Source of the DNA: Fodinibius salicampi
GTDB lineage: Bacteria; Bacteroidota; Rhodothermia; Balneolales; Balneolaceae
Reading direction: 5' to 3'
Assembly: GCF_039545095.1 (NCBI RefSeq)
Contig: NZ_BAABRS010000003.1
Location: forward strand, 434,001-498,000
DNA length: 64,000 nt
Shown in pieces: positions 9,386 to 17,758 of this stretch (its first letter is position 1; every line of letters starts with the position of its first letter). Under the pieces are notes generated by a model. It was not told the origin of the DNA, searched no databases, and was given only the letters and a program-made list of their open reading frames with translations. A program made the translations under genes and the position numbers.

Positions 9386-10165
9386 TTATTTTTCTTTAAG
9401 ATGCTTCCAATCGTTTTGCTCATCAAACAATTGCTCATTTACAATCTTCATGATGTAACAGGAATTTACTATTCCCCCACAATAGGAAGGTTCCTGGGCA
9501 AGGGTCAGACCATCAATATTGGGAAGTATATGTTTAAATACCGGGTGACCATAATCCACAACGGATTTAATTTCTTCTTCGGAATAAGGCTCAAACGTTC
9601 CCGGATAAAACACATTTCCTTTGCCGTGGATAAAATAATCCAGATCTATATCCAGAAATATATTCTGGTCATTGCGACTGCATACAAAATCTTCAAACCG
9701 ATTGTACTCTCTGAATTCAAAGATGGTATGATTATTTCCCCCGGCATCGGAAAACGACTCCTGCATTTCCCCGGCAGAATTTTTGAGCAGAATGATATCT
9801 CCAATAAGGTTAAGCCAGGCAGCGCAGAGAATATGTCCGTCGTTTGTCTGCTCAAACTGTGCCCAGACATAGTTAGAGATATCCGAGAGATTAGCATCCT
9901 TCAACTTCATTAATCTTTTTTTCTGATCATCCGGTGGCGGGGCTAAATCGCGGTGCCAGTCAATAGTAACTAATGTCGGGGCCGGTTGCTCAAGCCAGTT
10001 TCTTTTTTCCAGTTCTCGCTTCCATTTCATCCAAAAAAAGAAGGCGAAGCGATGCTCCATAATCACTGCCTTCTCTATCGCACGATCATGTCTGCCTGGA
10101 TGAGCAATGACTTCGCGAAAGGTGCCAGGAGGATCGCATTTTAATGGTTCCTTGTTATCAAACAT
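9386..10165 (-). CDS. UPF0489 / peptide-arginase-like protein
   Basis: The protein has 259 residues from the ATG at 10165; a TTG four codons upstream is the alternative. Two acidic metal-ligand motifs are visible, TIDWHRDLAPP around residue 72 and FLDIDLDYF around residue 170. Their DxHxD and DxDxD arrangement is that of the arginase/deacetylase fold. The family (UPF0489) includes peptide arginases that turn arginine side chains of RiPP precursors into ornithine; that is established for a few members only. No RiPP precursor or maturase is visible nearby, and the gene sits inside a carbohydrate cluster. The substrate is therefore unknown, and a general hydrolase role is equally possible. Confidence 0.6.
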   Translation of the reverse strand: MFDNKEPLKCDPPGTFREVIAHPGRHDRAIEKAVIMEHRFAFFFWMKWKRELEKRNWLEQPAPTLVTIDWHRDLAPPPDDQKKRLMKLKDANLSDISNYVWAQFEQTNDGHILCAAWLNLIGDIILLKNSAGEMQESFSDAGGNNHTIFEFREYNRFEDFVCSRNDQNIFLDIDLDYFIHGKGNVFYPGTFEPYSEEEIKSVVDYGHPVFKHILPNIDGLTLAQEPSYCGGIVNSCYIMKIVNEQLFDEQNDWKHLKEK

Positions 10166-10212
10166 ACGCTTAGACAATTGTACCTATTAGTGCTAAACTC
10201 AATGTTGCTGCC

Positions 10213-10548
10213 TTAAAGTAGAAAGAATACGGAGAATCTCAATCTTATTGCCTTATTTGATTTTACAGATTCCCGATCCAACTCTACCTGTTTGTGCTTT
10301 TCCTTCAAAGCAACATCGGTAAGTTTACAAACTGCTGACAAATAAATTTTCAAAGATTTTTCCTTATCCCGGCAAACGCGATAGATGTGGTGAAGTTCAT
10401 AGCGTAACTTTTCCCAGTGAACAGAATCTTCCAGTGCGTGTTTTTGGATATACCGCACCAACTTCCTCTCAAATGTAGTACGATAACAACTCCTTTTTTG
10501 CGTTGTCCTAAATATGGTTTTGATATCTCTTATCAGTTTTCGATCCAT
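10213..10548 (-). CDS. Hypothetical basic protein, 111 residues
   Basis: The product is unrecognised. It is rich in Lys and Arg, with a long helical central region containing repeated basic and acidic residues (EKHKQVELDRESVKSNK) and a hydrophobic C-terminal tail (SVFFLL). There is no signal peptide and no known motif. It lies in the same direction as its neighbours, 77 bases after gnd and 47 bases before the UPF0489 gene. Because no opposite-strand gene shadows it, it may be real, but composition alone does not prove expression. Confidence 0.4.
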   Translation of the reverse strand: MDRKLIRDIKTIFRTTQKRSCYRTTFERKLVRYIQKHALEDSVHWEKLRYELHHIYRVCRDKEKSLKIYLSAVCKLTDVALKEKHKQVELDRESVKSNKAIRLRFSVFFLL

Positions 10549-10625
10549 TGGATGATAATATAGGAAGCTATACTGCTACCGTATTGTCATCCCTCAAAAA
10601 ATTTCGAACGTTTACAAGAACACCG

Positions 10626-12062
10626 CTACTGCAATCGTTCCTTCCATTTCGTATGGAAAAACTTTCCACGGGGCTGGTCTGTTCGTTCATACTGATGGGC
10701 CCCAAAATAATCACGCTGAGCCTGAATCAAATTTGCCGGCAGGCGTTCTGACCGCAAGCTATCAAAATGTGCTAGTGCTGCAGCAGTTACCGGTACCGCC
10801 AATCCGGATTCAACAGCGTGTGCCGCTATTAGACGCCAATTTTCATGAACAGAATTGGTCATCTCTTTTAAGAGAGGAGCCAGCAACAAATGTTGCAACT
10901 CCGGCTTTTCCCGAAAAGAGGCTGCAATGGGTTTTAACAACGCAGACCGGATAATACATCCGCCACTCCAGGTATCGGCAACTTCGGCAAACGGAATTTC
11001 CCATCCGTATTCCTGTTTAGCTGCTCTTAACAGCCAAAAACCTTCCGAAAAAGCAATTAGCTGTCCACCAAGCAACGCTTCGCGAAGCTGATCTAATGAT
11101 TCTTTTTTAAGTAAAGGAATCGTATTGACCTCAAATTCCTCCGAAGCCTTAATCCGCAGATCTTTAAAACTGGACATTGTCCGTGCAAAGACGGCTTCTG
11201 TAATCATCGGCAACGGTACTCCCAATTCCAGGGCCGTAAGCGCAGTCCATCGACCCGTTCCTTTTTGACCCGCCTTATCAAGAATATGATCAATGATATA
11301 GGTTCGATCATCTTCCGGATCTTTCACCCTGAAAATATCAGCTGTTATTTCGAGTAGATAGCTGCTTAACAGATCACTATTCCATGAGCTAAACGTTTGG
11401 GCGATATCAGCATTATCCATCTGCATTCCGAGGCGCATAATCTCATAACATTCGGCAATCATCTGCATAATGGCGTATTCAATACCGTTATGAACCATCT
11501 TTACAAAATGCCCTGCACCCGCCGACCCCATCCACGAGCAGCAGGCATCACCATCCGGAGAGGTAGCCGCAATGGATTCAAATAAGGGCTTGATTTCTGG
11601 CCATGCCTTTTCACTCCCCCCGGGCATTAAAGAAGGTCCATTTCGTGCCCCTTCTTCCCCGCCAGAAACGCCTGTCCCCACATAATAAATATTCTGATTC
11701 TCCAGCATATCTGACCGTCGGTTCGTATCAGCATGGTGGCTGTTCCCTCCGTCAATAAGAATATCCCCTTCATCCAAGAGAGGTCTGAGCTGATCAATAA
11801 CGGAATCCACCGGGGCACCAGCTTTTACCATTATCAGTATTTTTCGGGGTGGCTTTATAGATTGAACAAAGTCCTCAACTTCCTCAAATCCCTGAATGGC
11901 TGTTTTGGAAGCGGGGCCATTCATAAACTCTTTAACCAAGTTATCTTCACCGGGCAGTTTACGATTAAACGCAGATACCCTAAATTCATTATCATTAAAA
12001 TTGAGGGCCAGATTTTGCCCCATAACACCAAGCCCATAAATACCAATATCCGATTTCTTCAT
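10626..12062 (-). CDS. gnd: 6-phosphogluconate dehydrogenase, decarboxylating
   Basis: The protein has 478 residues, the length of the long (non-gntZ) family form. The N-terminal Rossmann motif is GLGVMGQNLALN, followed by the substrate-binding GVSGGEEGARNGPSLMPGG block and the catalytic block with Lys in HFVKMVHNGIEY. The C-terminal block QAQRDYFGAHQYER is typical. The enzyme oxidises 6-phosphogluconate to ribulose-5-phosphate and CO2 with NADP+ in the cytoplasm. The ATG at 12062 is preferred over the upstream TTG at 12080. Gluconokinase lies 118 bases upstream in the same direction and would supply its substrate from free gluconate. Confidence 0.96.
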   Translation of the reverse strand: MKKSDIGIYGLGVMGQNLALNFNDNEFRVSAFNRKLPGEDNLVKEFMNGPASKTAIQGFEEVEDFVQSIKPPRKILIMVKAGAPVDSVIDQLRPLLDEGDILIDGGNSHHADTNRRSDMLENQNIYYVGTGVSGGEEGARNGPSLMPGGSEKAWPEIKPLFESIAATSPDGDACCSWMGSAGAGHFVKMVHNGIEYAIMQMIAECYEIMRLGMQMDNADIAQTFSSWNSDLLSSYLLEITADIFRVKDPEDDRTYIIDHILDKAGQKGTGRWTALTALELGVPLPMITEAVFARTMSSFKDLRIKASEEFEVNTIPLLKKESLDQLREALLGGQLIAFSEGFWLLRAAKQEYGWEIPFAEVADTWSGGCIIRSALLKPIAASFREKPELQHLLLAPLLKEMTNSVHENWRLIAAHAVESGLAVPVTAAALAHFDSLRSERLPANLIQAQRDYFGAHQYERTDQPRGKFFHTKWKERLQ

Positions 12063-12180
12063 TGATCTGTTGCTATTCAAAAGTATTAATCCTTATCACT
12101 GTCCCTATAAATTATAACAAGCTAAATATTACGATACCGGAAATATTTACAAAGTCAATAATCGCAATAGAAAACATTAG

Positions 12181-12666
12181 TTATTTTTTTTCTTCAAGTC
12201 TTTCCATAATGGTTAAAACAATTTCTTCTGGAGATGGCTCAACAGAAACGGTAAGAGCCTCATTCGGTTCCTCTAGCGCATCAAACTGAGACTGCAACAA
12301 TTCCGGTGGCATATAATGTCCACTCCGTTCCGCCAATCGATCTGCAATGAGGGAAGGAGATCCTTTCAAGTAAATAAATTGGGTATCAGTTTTAGAGCTA
12401 AGTATCTTCCGGTACGATTTTTTCAAGGCTGAGCAGGCCAGGATTGCTCCTCCGTTCTGCTCCCATTTAATCATATTATTGGCCAGCGATTCCAGCCAAG
12501 GACGCCGATCGTCGTCATTTAATGGTTCTCCCGACTTCATTTTTTGGACATTAGCCGGGGGATGAAAGTCATCGCCATCGTAAAAGGGAATATCCAAGCT
12601 TTTCGATAATTTGTTACCAATTAACGTTTTACCAGCACCGGAGACGCCCATAAGTATATAAATCAT
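12181..12666 (-). CDS. gntK: Gluconokinase (GntK type)
   Basis: The protein has 161 residues, a P-loop kinase of the normal family size. The Walker A motif GVSGAGKT is at residues 7-14. The substrate blocks FYDGDDFHPPANVQKM and LNDDDRRPWL are characteristic of thermoresistant gluconokinase, as are CSALKKSYR and the LxxRxGHYMP lid block. It phosphorylates D-gluconate with ATP to 6-phosphogluconate. It is the first gene of the minus-strand run leading into gnd, the arginase-like gene, the SDR and the gluconolactonase-like gene. A gluconate transporter is not encoded here, so intracellular gluconate may come from glucose oxidation. Confidence 0.95.
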   Translation of the reverse strand: MIYILMGVSGAGKTLIGNKLSKSLDIPFYDGDDFHPPANVQKMKSGEPLNDDDRRPWLESLANNMIKWEQNGGAILACSALKKSYRKILSSKTDTQFIYLKGSPSLIADRLAERSGHYMPPELLQSQFDALEEPNEALTVSVEPSPEEIVLTIMERLEEKK

Positions 12667-13045
12667 AGTTAATATTCTGCTCGCAAGTTAATGCTCATTA
12701 TTTAAATATTTCTAATTTTTTATCACAAATAAGTTGGTTATCTAATGTTGATAAGGGAGCCAAATAGATTTACCATGCTCCGAAACCAATTGGGCTCAAC
12801 ATATAATATATGATACCATCGAGGGTTAAAACGTCAATTTTTCGGGCTACCATCCTTTAGATCAAAATTAAAATACTACCTGTATAATATTACGGGTATA
12901 ATTTGCAGGGATGCCATAAACTTAAGGAAATATCCGAATATTTTGAGCTCATTTTGTTTCATACCACGTATACCATACTAATGAAGAGAGTCAAATACTC
13001 TCCTTCGAATTTCACAATGTAATTAAAAAGAACGTACACCTTATT
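12667..13045. other. Intergenic region with divergent promoters, no gene seen
   Basis: This AT-rich stretch separates gntK (minus) from the collagen-like lipoprotein (plus). It contains several short palindromic AT tracts and one hairpin at 12986-13002 with arms GAGAGT and ACTCTC. A 13-codon frame (12981-13022) overlaps that hairpin, but it has no ribosome-binding site and is not called a gene. Confidence 0.5.
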
Positions 13046-13972
13046 ATGAATACAACTACTAAGAGAGAACGAAGACAGAATATCTTAAAGAAACTGTTGT
13101 TAGTTGCATTGCCACTGGCATTAGTTTTGGGAACTATGGCTGGCTGTGAAGGTCCGCAGGGACCAGATGGAGCACAAGGTCCACAGGGACCTATTGGTCC
13201 TGAGGGACCGGTAGGACCCGCTGGTGAAGATGGTAGCGTAATCCATGCCGGGTCCGGTGCACCCTCAGCAGATACCGGAGTAAATGGCGATTACTACCTG
13301 AACCAGGATACTGGGGAGCTATATGGTCCAAAAAACGATGATGGATGGGGTACCCCTATCAGCCTGCAGGGGCAAGACGGTGTTGACGGACAAGATGGTG
13401 CTGACGGCGAAGACGGCAGCCAAATACATTCTGGAACTAGCTCCCCCGATGCTTCACTGGGTATTGTAGGGGATTACTACTTAGATAAAAGCAACTTCGA
13501 CTTCTACGGACCCAAAACCAATAGTGGTTGGGGAACGCCAATAAACCTGAAAGGTACCGCTAATGTTATCTATTCTTCTTGGACTACCTTGGATTCTGCC
13601 GTTCGAGATACCACTATCGACGGAAGTGACATGCAAGTGGGCCATATTGATGCTCCACAGATCTCCCAGGAAATCATAGATCAAGGCGTGGTTAATGTCT
13701 ACATGGAATATTCCAGCGACATATACCCTCTTCCCTACACTGGTTATGCAGGAGGAGCTACAAATACTATGGATTTCCTTCCACGACTGAACAGGCTATT
13801 TATTACTCGCTTCACACACGATAACAGCGCTAGTGTCGGTTTTGCCAGTTCTTTGGAATATCGCTATGTCCTTATCCCCGGCGGGGTAGCGGCAAAAAGC
13901 AAGATATCTAAGGATCAGATTAAAAAGATGTCATATGCAGAAGTTAAAAAACGCTTCGGCATTCGAGATTAA
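13046..13972 (+). CDS. Collagen-like repeat lipoprotein with a duplicated GDYYL module
   Basis: The protein has 308 residues. A basic N-terminus and hydrophobic stretch end in the lipobox GTMAGC (Cys33), predicting a lipidated envelope or surface protein. About ten Gly-X-Y triplets run from residue 35, starting GPQGPDGAQGPQ, and a shorter acidic set (GQDGVDGQDGADGEDG) lies near 109-124. Each collagen block is followed by a ~45-residue module with the signature GDYYL...YGPK...GWGTPI, present twice (about residues 80 and 146). The C-terminal ~130 residues are an unrecognised beta-rich domain. Collagen-like triplets form trimers in other bacteria; trimeric surface display is inferred here. A terminator follows directly. 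Confidence 0.75.
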   Translation: MNTTTKRERRQNILKKLLLVALPLALVLGTMAGCEGPQGPDGAQGPQGPIGPEGPVGPAGEDGSVIHAGSGAPSADTGVNGDYYLNQDTGELYGPKNDDGWGTPISLQGQDGVDGQDGADGEDGSQIHSGTSSPDASLGIVGDYYLDKSNFDFYGPKTNSGWGTPINLKGTANVIYSSWTTLDSAVRDTTIDGSDMQVGHIDAPQISQEIIDQGVVNVYMEYSSDIYPLPYTGYAGGATNTMDFLPRLNRLFITRFTHDNSASVGFASSLEYRYVLIPGGVAAKSKISKDQIKKMSYAEVKKRFGIRD

Positions 13973-14010
13973 AATCCATCCCTAACTTACTTGGTTATAT
14001 ACAATATACG

Positions 14011-14040
14011 AGCCCTGTCAATTTCGGCAGGGCTTTTTTA
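14011..14040 (+). terminator. Rho-independent terminator
   Basis: The arms AGCCCTG (14011-14017) and CAGGGCT (14028-14034) are followed by a run of T. It closes the collagen-like lipoprotein gene 39 bases after its stop. Confidence 0.9.
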
Positions 14041-14139
14041 TTTGGAATGTTATATATACAAACCAAATCTGGTGACAATATAAATTCAAAAAGAAGTTAC
14101 TTTATCTTATCTTTTCGTAAACTTAATAAAGTACCTGCT

Positions 14140-14352
14140 ATGAGTTCTGTGGTTGATTCTTACAAATTAGGCCCCATCGAAGTTACGATTACCGAAGCTG
14201 AGCATCCTAACAAGCTTAAGGTTGATTGCAACGATAGTAAATACCATTCGCAATTTACTGTACGCAAATACGAGTATAAAAACTACAAACGCCACATGAA
14301 CCAACGCATCAGGAATGCTTTTGAGGAGCAATATAATAACGAAGAGGAGTAA
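14140..14352 (+). CDS. Hypothetical 70-residue protein
   Basis: The product is unrecognised and has no signal peptide or membrane segment. The sequence is mixed charged with a C-terminal helix ending in EEQYNNEEE. The ATG at 14140 is preferred because the 31 residues encoded upstream in frame are compositionally different and begin inside the terminator spacer. It stands alone between a terminator and the convergent htpX gene 42 bases away. The coding-like composition and compact size suggest a genuine small cytoplasmic protein, but no function can be assigned. Confidence 0.5.
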   Translation: MSSVVDSYKLGPIEVTITEAEHPNKLKVDCNDSKYHSQFTVRKYEYKNYKRHMNQRIRNAFEEQYNNEEE

Positions 14353-14394
14353 GCAATGTTCAAAAGTTTGATTCTCTTCTTTAGCACTCCATCT

Positions 14395-15261
14395 TTAATC
14401 AAAAAGATACTGCCCGGTTTTCTCCATATGCATTAAACGCTTAACCCGGTCTTCCGTATCCGGATGGGTAGAAAACAGACTCATAAAACGTCCGCCATTA
14501 AAGGGATTTACAGGAAACATATGAGAAGTTGAGCGCATAGCCGATTCCGAAACCCTCATGGGGACTTCCTCAGCCGCTTTTTGAATACGCTGCAGTGCAG
14601 AAGCTAGATGGTGGGGCGCGCCGGATATTTCTGCTCCTTCGCGATCAGCCTCGTATTCCCGTGTCCTGCTGATAGCGGACTGTAACATCATAGCCGCAAT
14701 GGGAGCGGTAATAAGTACAATAAGCGCTACCAATGGATTTGCCCCGCGGTCATTACCTCCCATCGGAATAAAATAGGCAAATTGCGCCAGCATACTCAGA
14801 GCACTAACTACCGTTGTCACAATCGTTTGAGTAAGAATATCCCGATTTTTGATATGCGCTAACTCATGAGCCGTAACACCACGAAGCTCATCCTTATCCA
14901 GAGCTTGCAGGATACCTTCGGTGAAGGCCACTGCCGCATTTTCAGGATTGCGTCCCGTTGCAAAAGCATTGGGCTGCTGCTGGGGAATAATATATAGCTT
15001 TGGCATTGGTATTTCCGCCCGCCGGGTTAATTCCTCAACCATCCCGTACAACTCCGGATGCGATTGCTGGTCTACCGGCTGTGCATCGTACATGCGCAAC
15101 ACCATTTTATCGGACTTCCAATAGCTAAAGAAGTTCATTCCCATCGCAAAAACAAAGGCTATTATAAGTCCTGTTGAACCACCTAAAACCTGGCCCACCA
15201 GCATAAACAAAACTGCGGCAAGGGTCATTAAAAATACCGTGCGTAATCCGTTTCTATTCAT
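14395..15261 (-). CDS. htpX: HtpX-family zinc metalloprotease (M48)
   Basis: The protein has 288 residues from the ATG at 15261, which has an AAGGAAG ribosome-binding site six bases upstream. There are two N-terminal membrane segments (about 8-50). The zinc motif is HELAH in TAHELAHIKNRD near residue 140. Two further hydrophobic segments precede the third ligand region REYEADREGAE, and the C-terminus carries the FSTHPDTEDRVKRL block. The family is an inner-membrane protease that degrades damaged membrane proteins under stress. The longer frame starting at 15369 adds residues lacking family similarity. No heat-shock promoter is obvious. Confidence 0.94.
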   Translation of the reverse strand: MNRNGLRTVFLMTLAAVLFMLVGQVLGGSTGLIIAFVFAMGMNFFSYWKSDKMVLRMYDAQPVDQQSHPELYGMVEELTRRAEIPMPKLYIIPQQQPNAFATGRNPENAAVAFTEGILQALDKDELRGVTAHELAHIKNRDILTQTIVTTVVSALSMLAQFAYFIPMGGNDRGANPLVALIVLITAPIAAMMLQSAISRTREYEADREGAEISGAPHHLASALQRIQKAAEEVPMRVSESAMRSTSHMFPVNPFNGGRFMSLFSTHPDTEDRVKRLMHMEKTGQYLFD

Positions 15262-15418
15262 AACTTCTTCCTTTTCTATTTTTATAGCTATTATACGTAT
15301 GAGAGAACCTGATGTTTCTCTTTCCGATATAAATATGCTATCACAACCGTATTTATAACGTAAAATCAATTCTTTTTAGTTCTTATTTCCGACCAATTAT
15401 TTCTAGAACCAATAATTA

Positions 15419-15426
15419 TAATTTTG
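15419..15426 (+). promoter_or_regulatory. Possible Bacteroidota -7 box before the decarboxylase gene
   Basis: TAATTTTG matches the TAnnTTTG consensus exactly and lies 67 bases before the ATG at 15494. No convincing -33 TTG is present, so the call rests on the -7 box alone. Confidence 0.35.
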
Positions 15427-15493
15427 CGTCTGTTTTCGGGAGTCGTATATTCATATCCATTTATTTTCTATTCAGCAAACTGTTATAGTTTCT

Positions 15494-16939
15494 ATGGAGA
15501 AACGCATTAGAGAACTCGAAAAACAGTCCCGGCGACTGGAAATTTCTGACCGGCAGCGATCTACAATGTTGGAAAAAGCCGGCAGATATGGAGAAGAATT
15601 TATAAGTGAGATATCCGAGAAACCCGCCTTTGAGAGCTTCAATAGTACTGAAAGCAAGCTGCACAAACTTTCTTTTGAGGAGGGAGGAAAATCCTTTAAA
15701 AAACTGCTGAACGTACTCAATTCAGAAGTTGACAGTAAAGGGCTAAATCCTGCTTCGGGTAAACATGGCGGGTATATTCCTGGGGGCGGAATATACCCCT
15801 CTGCTATTGCCGACTTCCTGGCAGCCATTACCAACAGATATGCCGGCGTCTTTTTCTCATCCCCCGGAGCTGTACAGATAGAAAATAAATGCATCCGCTG
15901 GATGTGCGACCTCGTTGGCTATCCTGATACAGCGGCCGGAAACCTGACTTCCGGAGGATCCATCGCTAATCTTATTGGAATGGTTGCCGCCCGGGATGAT
16001 TCCGGTATTCAAGCGAAAGATTTTGAAAGAGCAGTGATTTATACTACCCACCAGGTTCATCACTGCGTAATCAAGGCTATAAAATTTGCAGGTCTCAGGG
16101 AAGCTAAAATACGAAAAGTTGAGATGGATGACCGATTTCGAATGAAACCGCAAGCACTATCCCGACAGATCGCAAATGATAAAAAAGATGGACTCATTCC
16201 ACTGATGATATTTGCATCAGCGGGTACCACCGACCTGGGAGCCGTCGACCCGATGGATGAGATTGCGGGTATCGCCCAAAACCATAATCTCTGGTTCCAT
16301 GTAGACGCTGCCTACGGCGGATTTTTTCTACTTACTGAACATGGAACAAAAGTAATGAAGGGGATTGAACAATCCGATTCGGTAACAATTGATCCTCATA
16401 AAGGACTCTTTTTACCCTATGGAACAGGGGCTGTACTCGTTAAAGACGGGAAGAAGCTTTTCAAATCCCAGCATATGATGGCAAACTACATGCAGGATAC
16501 CCTGAAAGCGACCGAAGAGTGGTCGCCGGCCGACCTGTCTCCGGAGCTTTCCAAACATTTTCGCGGCTTGCGCATGTGGCTTCCGCTTCAACTACTGGGT
16601 ATAGCTCCTTTTCGGGCTGCGCTGGACGAGAAGCTATTGCTTACCCGTTACTTCTACCAGGAAATACAGAAAATAGAGGGTATCGAGGTAGGACCGGAAC
16701 CAGAACTTTCCATACTATTCTTCCGATACATTCCCGACTCCGGCGCTGCCAATGAGTTTAACAAAGACTTGGTGGATTATATCCACCGCGACGGTCGTGT
16801 CTTTTTATCGTCTACCCACATCAACGGGAAGGTATACCTGCGACTAGCCGTGCTCCATTTTCGCACTCATCTCGAGGAAATTGACCTGATTCTTTCCGTC
16901 ATTCGCGAAGGCATTACTGAAATTGCCTCTGAGCACTAG
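15494..16939 (+). CDS. Group II pyridoxal-phosphate-dependent decarboxylase (aromatic/glutamate decarboxylase family)
   Basis: The protein has 481 residues, normal for PF00282 enzymes. Visible blocks are GNLTSGGSIANL near residue 152, HQVHHCVIKA (the His stacking on PLP), WFHVDAAYGGF with the PLP-nitrogen Asp, and SVTIDPHKGLFLPYGTGAV with the Schiff-base Lys. The family decarboxylates L-amino acids such as tryptophan, tyrosine, DOPA or glutamate; the substrate here cannot be fixed from motifs. The gene ends three bases before the convergent tetR-like gene stop. No transporter or partner gene is adjacent. Confidence 0.9.
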   Translation: MEKRIRELEKQSRRLEISDRQRSTMLEKAGRYGEEFISEISEKPAFESFNSTESKLHKLSFEEGGKSFKKLLNVLNSEVDSKGLNPASGKHGGYIPGGGIYPSAIADFLAAITNRYAGVFFSSPGAVQIENKCIRWMCDLVGYPDTAAGNLTSGGSIANLIGMVAARDDSGIQAKDFERAVIYTTHQVHHCVIKAIKFAGLREAKIRKVEMDDRFRMKPQALSRQIANDKKDGLIPLMIFASAGTTDLGAVDPMDEIAGIAQNHNLWFHVDAAYGGFFLLTEHGTKVMKGIEQSDSVTIDPHKGLFLPYGTGAVLVKDGKKLFKSQHMMANYMQDTLKATEEWSPADLSPELSKHFRGLRMWLPLQLLGIAPFRAALDEKLLLTRYFYQEIQKIEGIEVGPEPELSILFFRYIPDSGAANEFNKDLVDYIHRDGRVFLSSTHINGKVYLRLAVLHFRTHLEEIDLILSVIREGITEIASEH

Positions 16940-16942
16940 TTT

Positions 16943-17548
16943 TTAAGACGTCAGCCAGTTTAAAACAGTATCTAAAACAATTCCTTTCCGATCTGTAGCA
17001 CTTCGGACTAGACCAGGCTTATTGGGTAACATCGCATTATGTACAGGGAACGCGAGTGTTGGATAATAACACAGCGAAAAAATATTAAGAAGCAGCTGTT
17101 CCGGCTCTACTGAAGTAATCAAATAGTCTGAGGCTGCTTCCTCAATTTGACTTTTCAGTACATCACTGTCCAGGGAAACTTGCTCTTTAAAAAGTGGAAT
17201 GAGCCAATCCGGGTTACGTCGGCTTTCTGTAATAATGAACCCCAAAGCCTCGGAATGGTCATCGGCCCTTTGCAGGCAAAAATCGATAAATTGCTCAATT
17301 TTTTTAAAAATAGGGATATCTTCTTCCAGCTTTTCTGATAAACCATCAAACACGGTAACTACAGACTGAGCGTATACATGTTCAAACAGCTCTTTCTTGG
17401 TATTAAAATAATAGTGAATCATTGCCTGAGATACTCCTATATGATCGGAAATATTTTTCATGCGGGCCCCCTCGTATCCCCGGGCTAAAAATTCTGTCCT
17501 AGCAGCGTTAATAATCTCTGATCGGCTTCCCGACTTGCTTTCCGGCAT
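16943..17548 (-). CDS. TetR/AcrR-family transcriptional repressor
   Basis: The protein has 201 residues. The N-terminal helix-turn-helix of the TetR_N type spans about residues 10-56, with the FLARGYEGARMKNISDHIGVS block and the recognition block MIHYYFNTKKELFEHVY. The C-terminal ligand domain is all-helical and unrecognised. The gene is followed by a convergent PLP decarboxylase and has a long AT-rich upstream region. A 16-bp inverted repeat at 17616-17631 overlaps a perfect TAGTTTTG -7 box in its own promoter. An almost identical copy lies upstream of the RND efflux operon at 21048. Autoregulation and control of that pump are inferred from this match. Confidence 0.92.
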   Translation of the reverse strand: MPESKSGSRSEIINAARTEFLARGYEGARMKNISDHIGVSQAMIHYYFNTKKELFEHVYAQSVVTVFDGLSEKLEEDIPIFKKIEQFIDFCLQRADDHSEALGFIITESRRNPDWLIPLFKEQVSLDSDVLKSQIEEAASDYLITSVEPEQLLLNIFSLCYYPTLAFPVHNAMLPNKPGLVRSATDRKGIVLDTVLNWLTS

Positions 17549-17615
17549 AATATTAATTAGTTAGTTAATAATAATCAGCTCCAGTTAATATAGATTATAC
17601 AAGAGAACTAAACAA

Positions 17616-17631
17616 AACTAATTGATTAATT
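17616..17631. promoter_or_regulatory. Candidate TetR operator in the tetR-like promoter
   Basis: The imperfect inverted repeat has arms AACTAAT and ATTAATT around TG. It matches 15 of 16 bases of the element at 21048-21063. On the minus strand it runs directly into TAGTTTTG, an exact Bacteroidota -7 box, about 70 bases before the regulator start. A related, poorer repeat lies at 17552-17570 next to the start codon. Confidence 0.6.
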
Positions 17632-17758
17632 AATATTGACTGTACTAATTATTGAAAGCATTCAAAGAAATGCGGCAAGTTGCTTAATTACTATTGAATT
17701 AAGATTATTCCTGCACCGCTATTGCTTCCGAAGTCCTTTTTGATATCTTATTAATAGT

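Noticed and set aside
9401-9913. 170-codon plus-strand frame opposite the UPF0489 gene
   Set aside because: It is a mirror of a minus-strand gene with clear metal-binding motifs. The same reasoning removes the long frames opposite gnd, htpX, slipin and the RND permease.
12981-13022. 13-codon frame overlapping a GAGAGT/ACTCTC hairpin
   Set aside because: It has no ribosome-binding site and no regulatory codons. A leader peptide role would be speculation.
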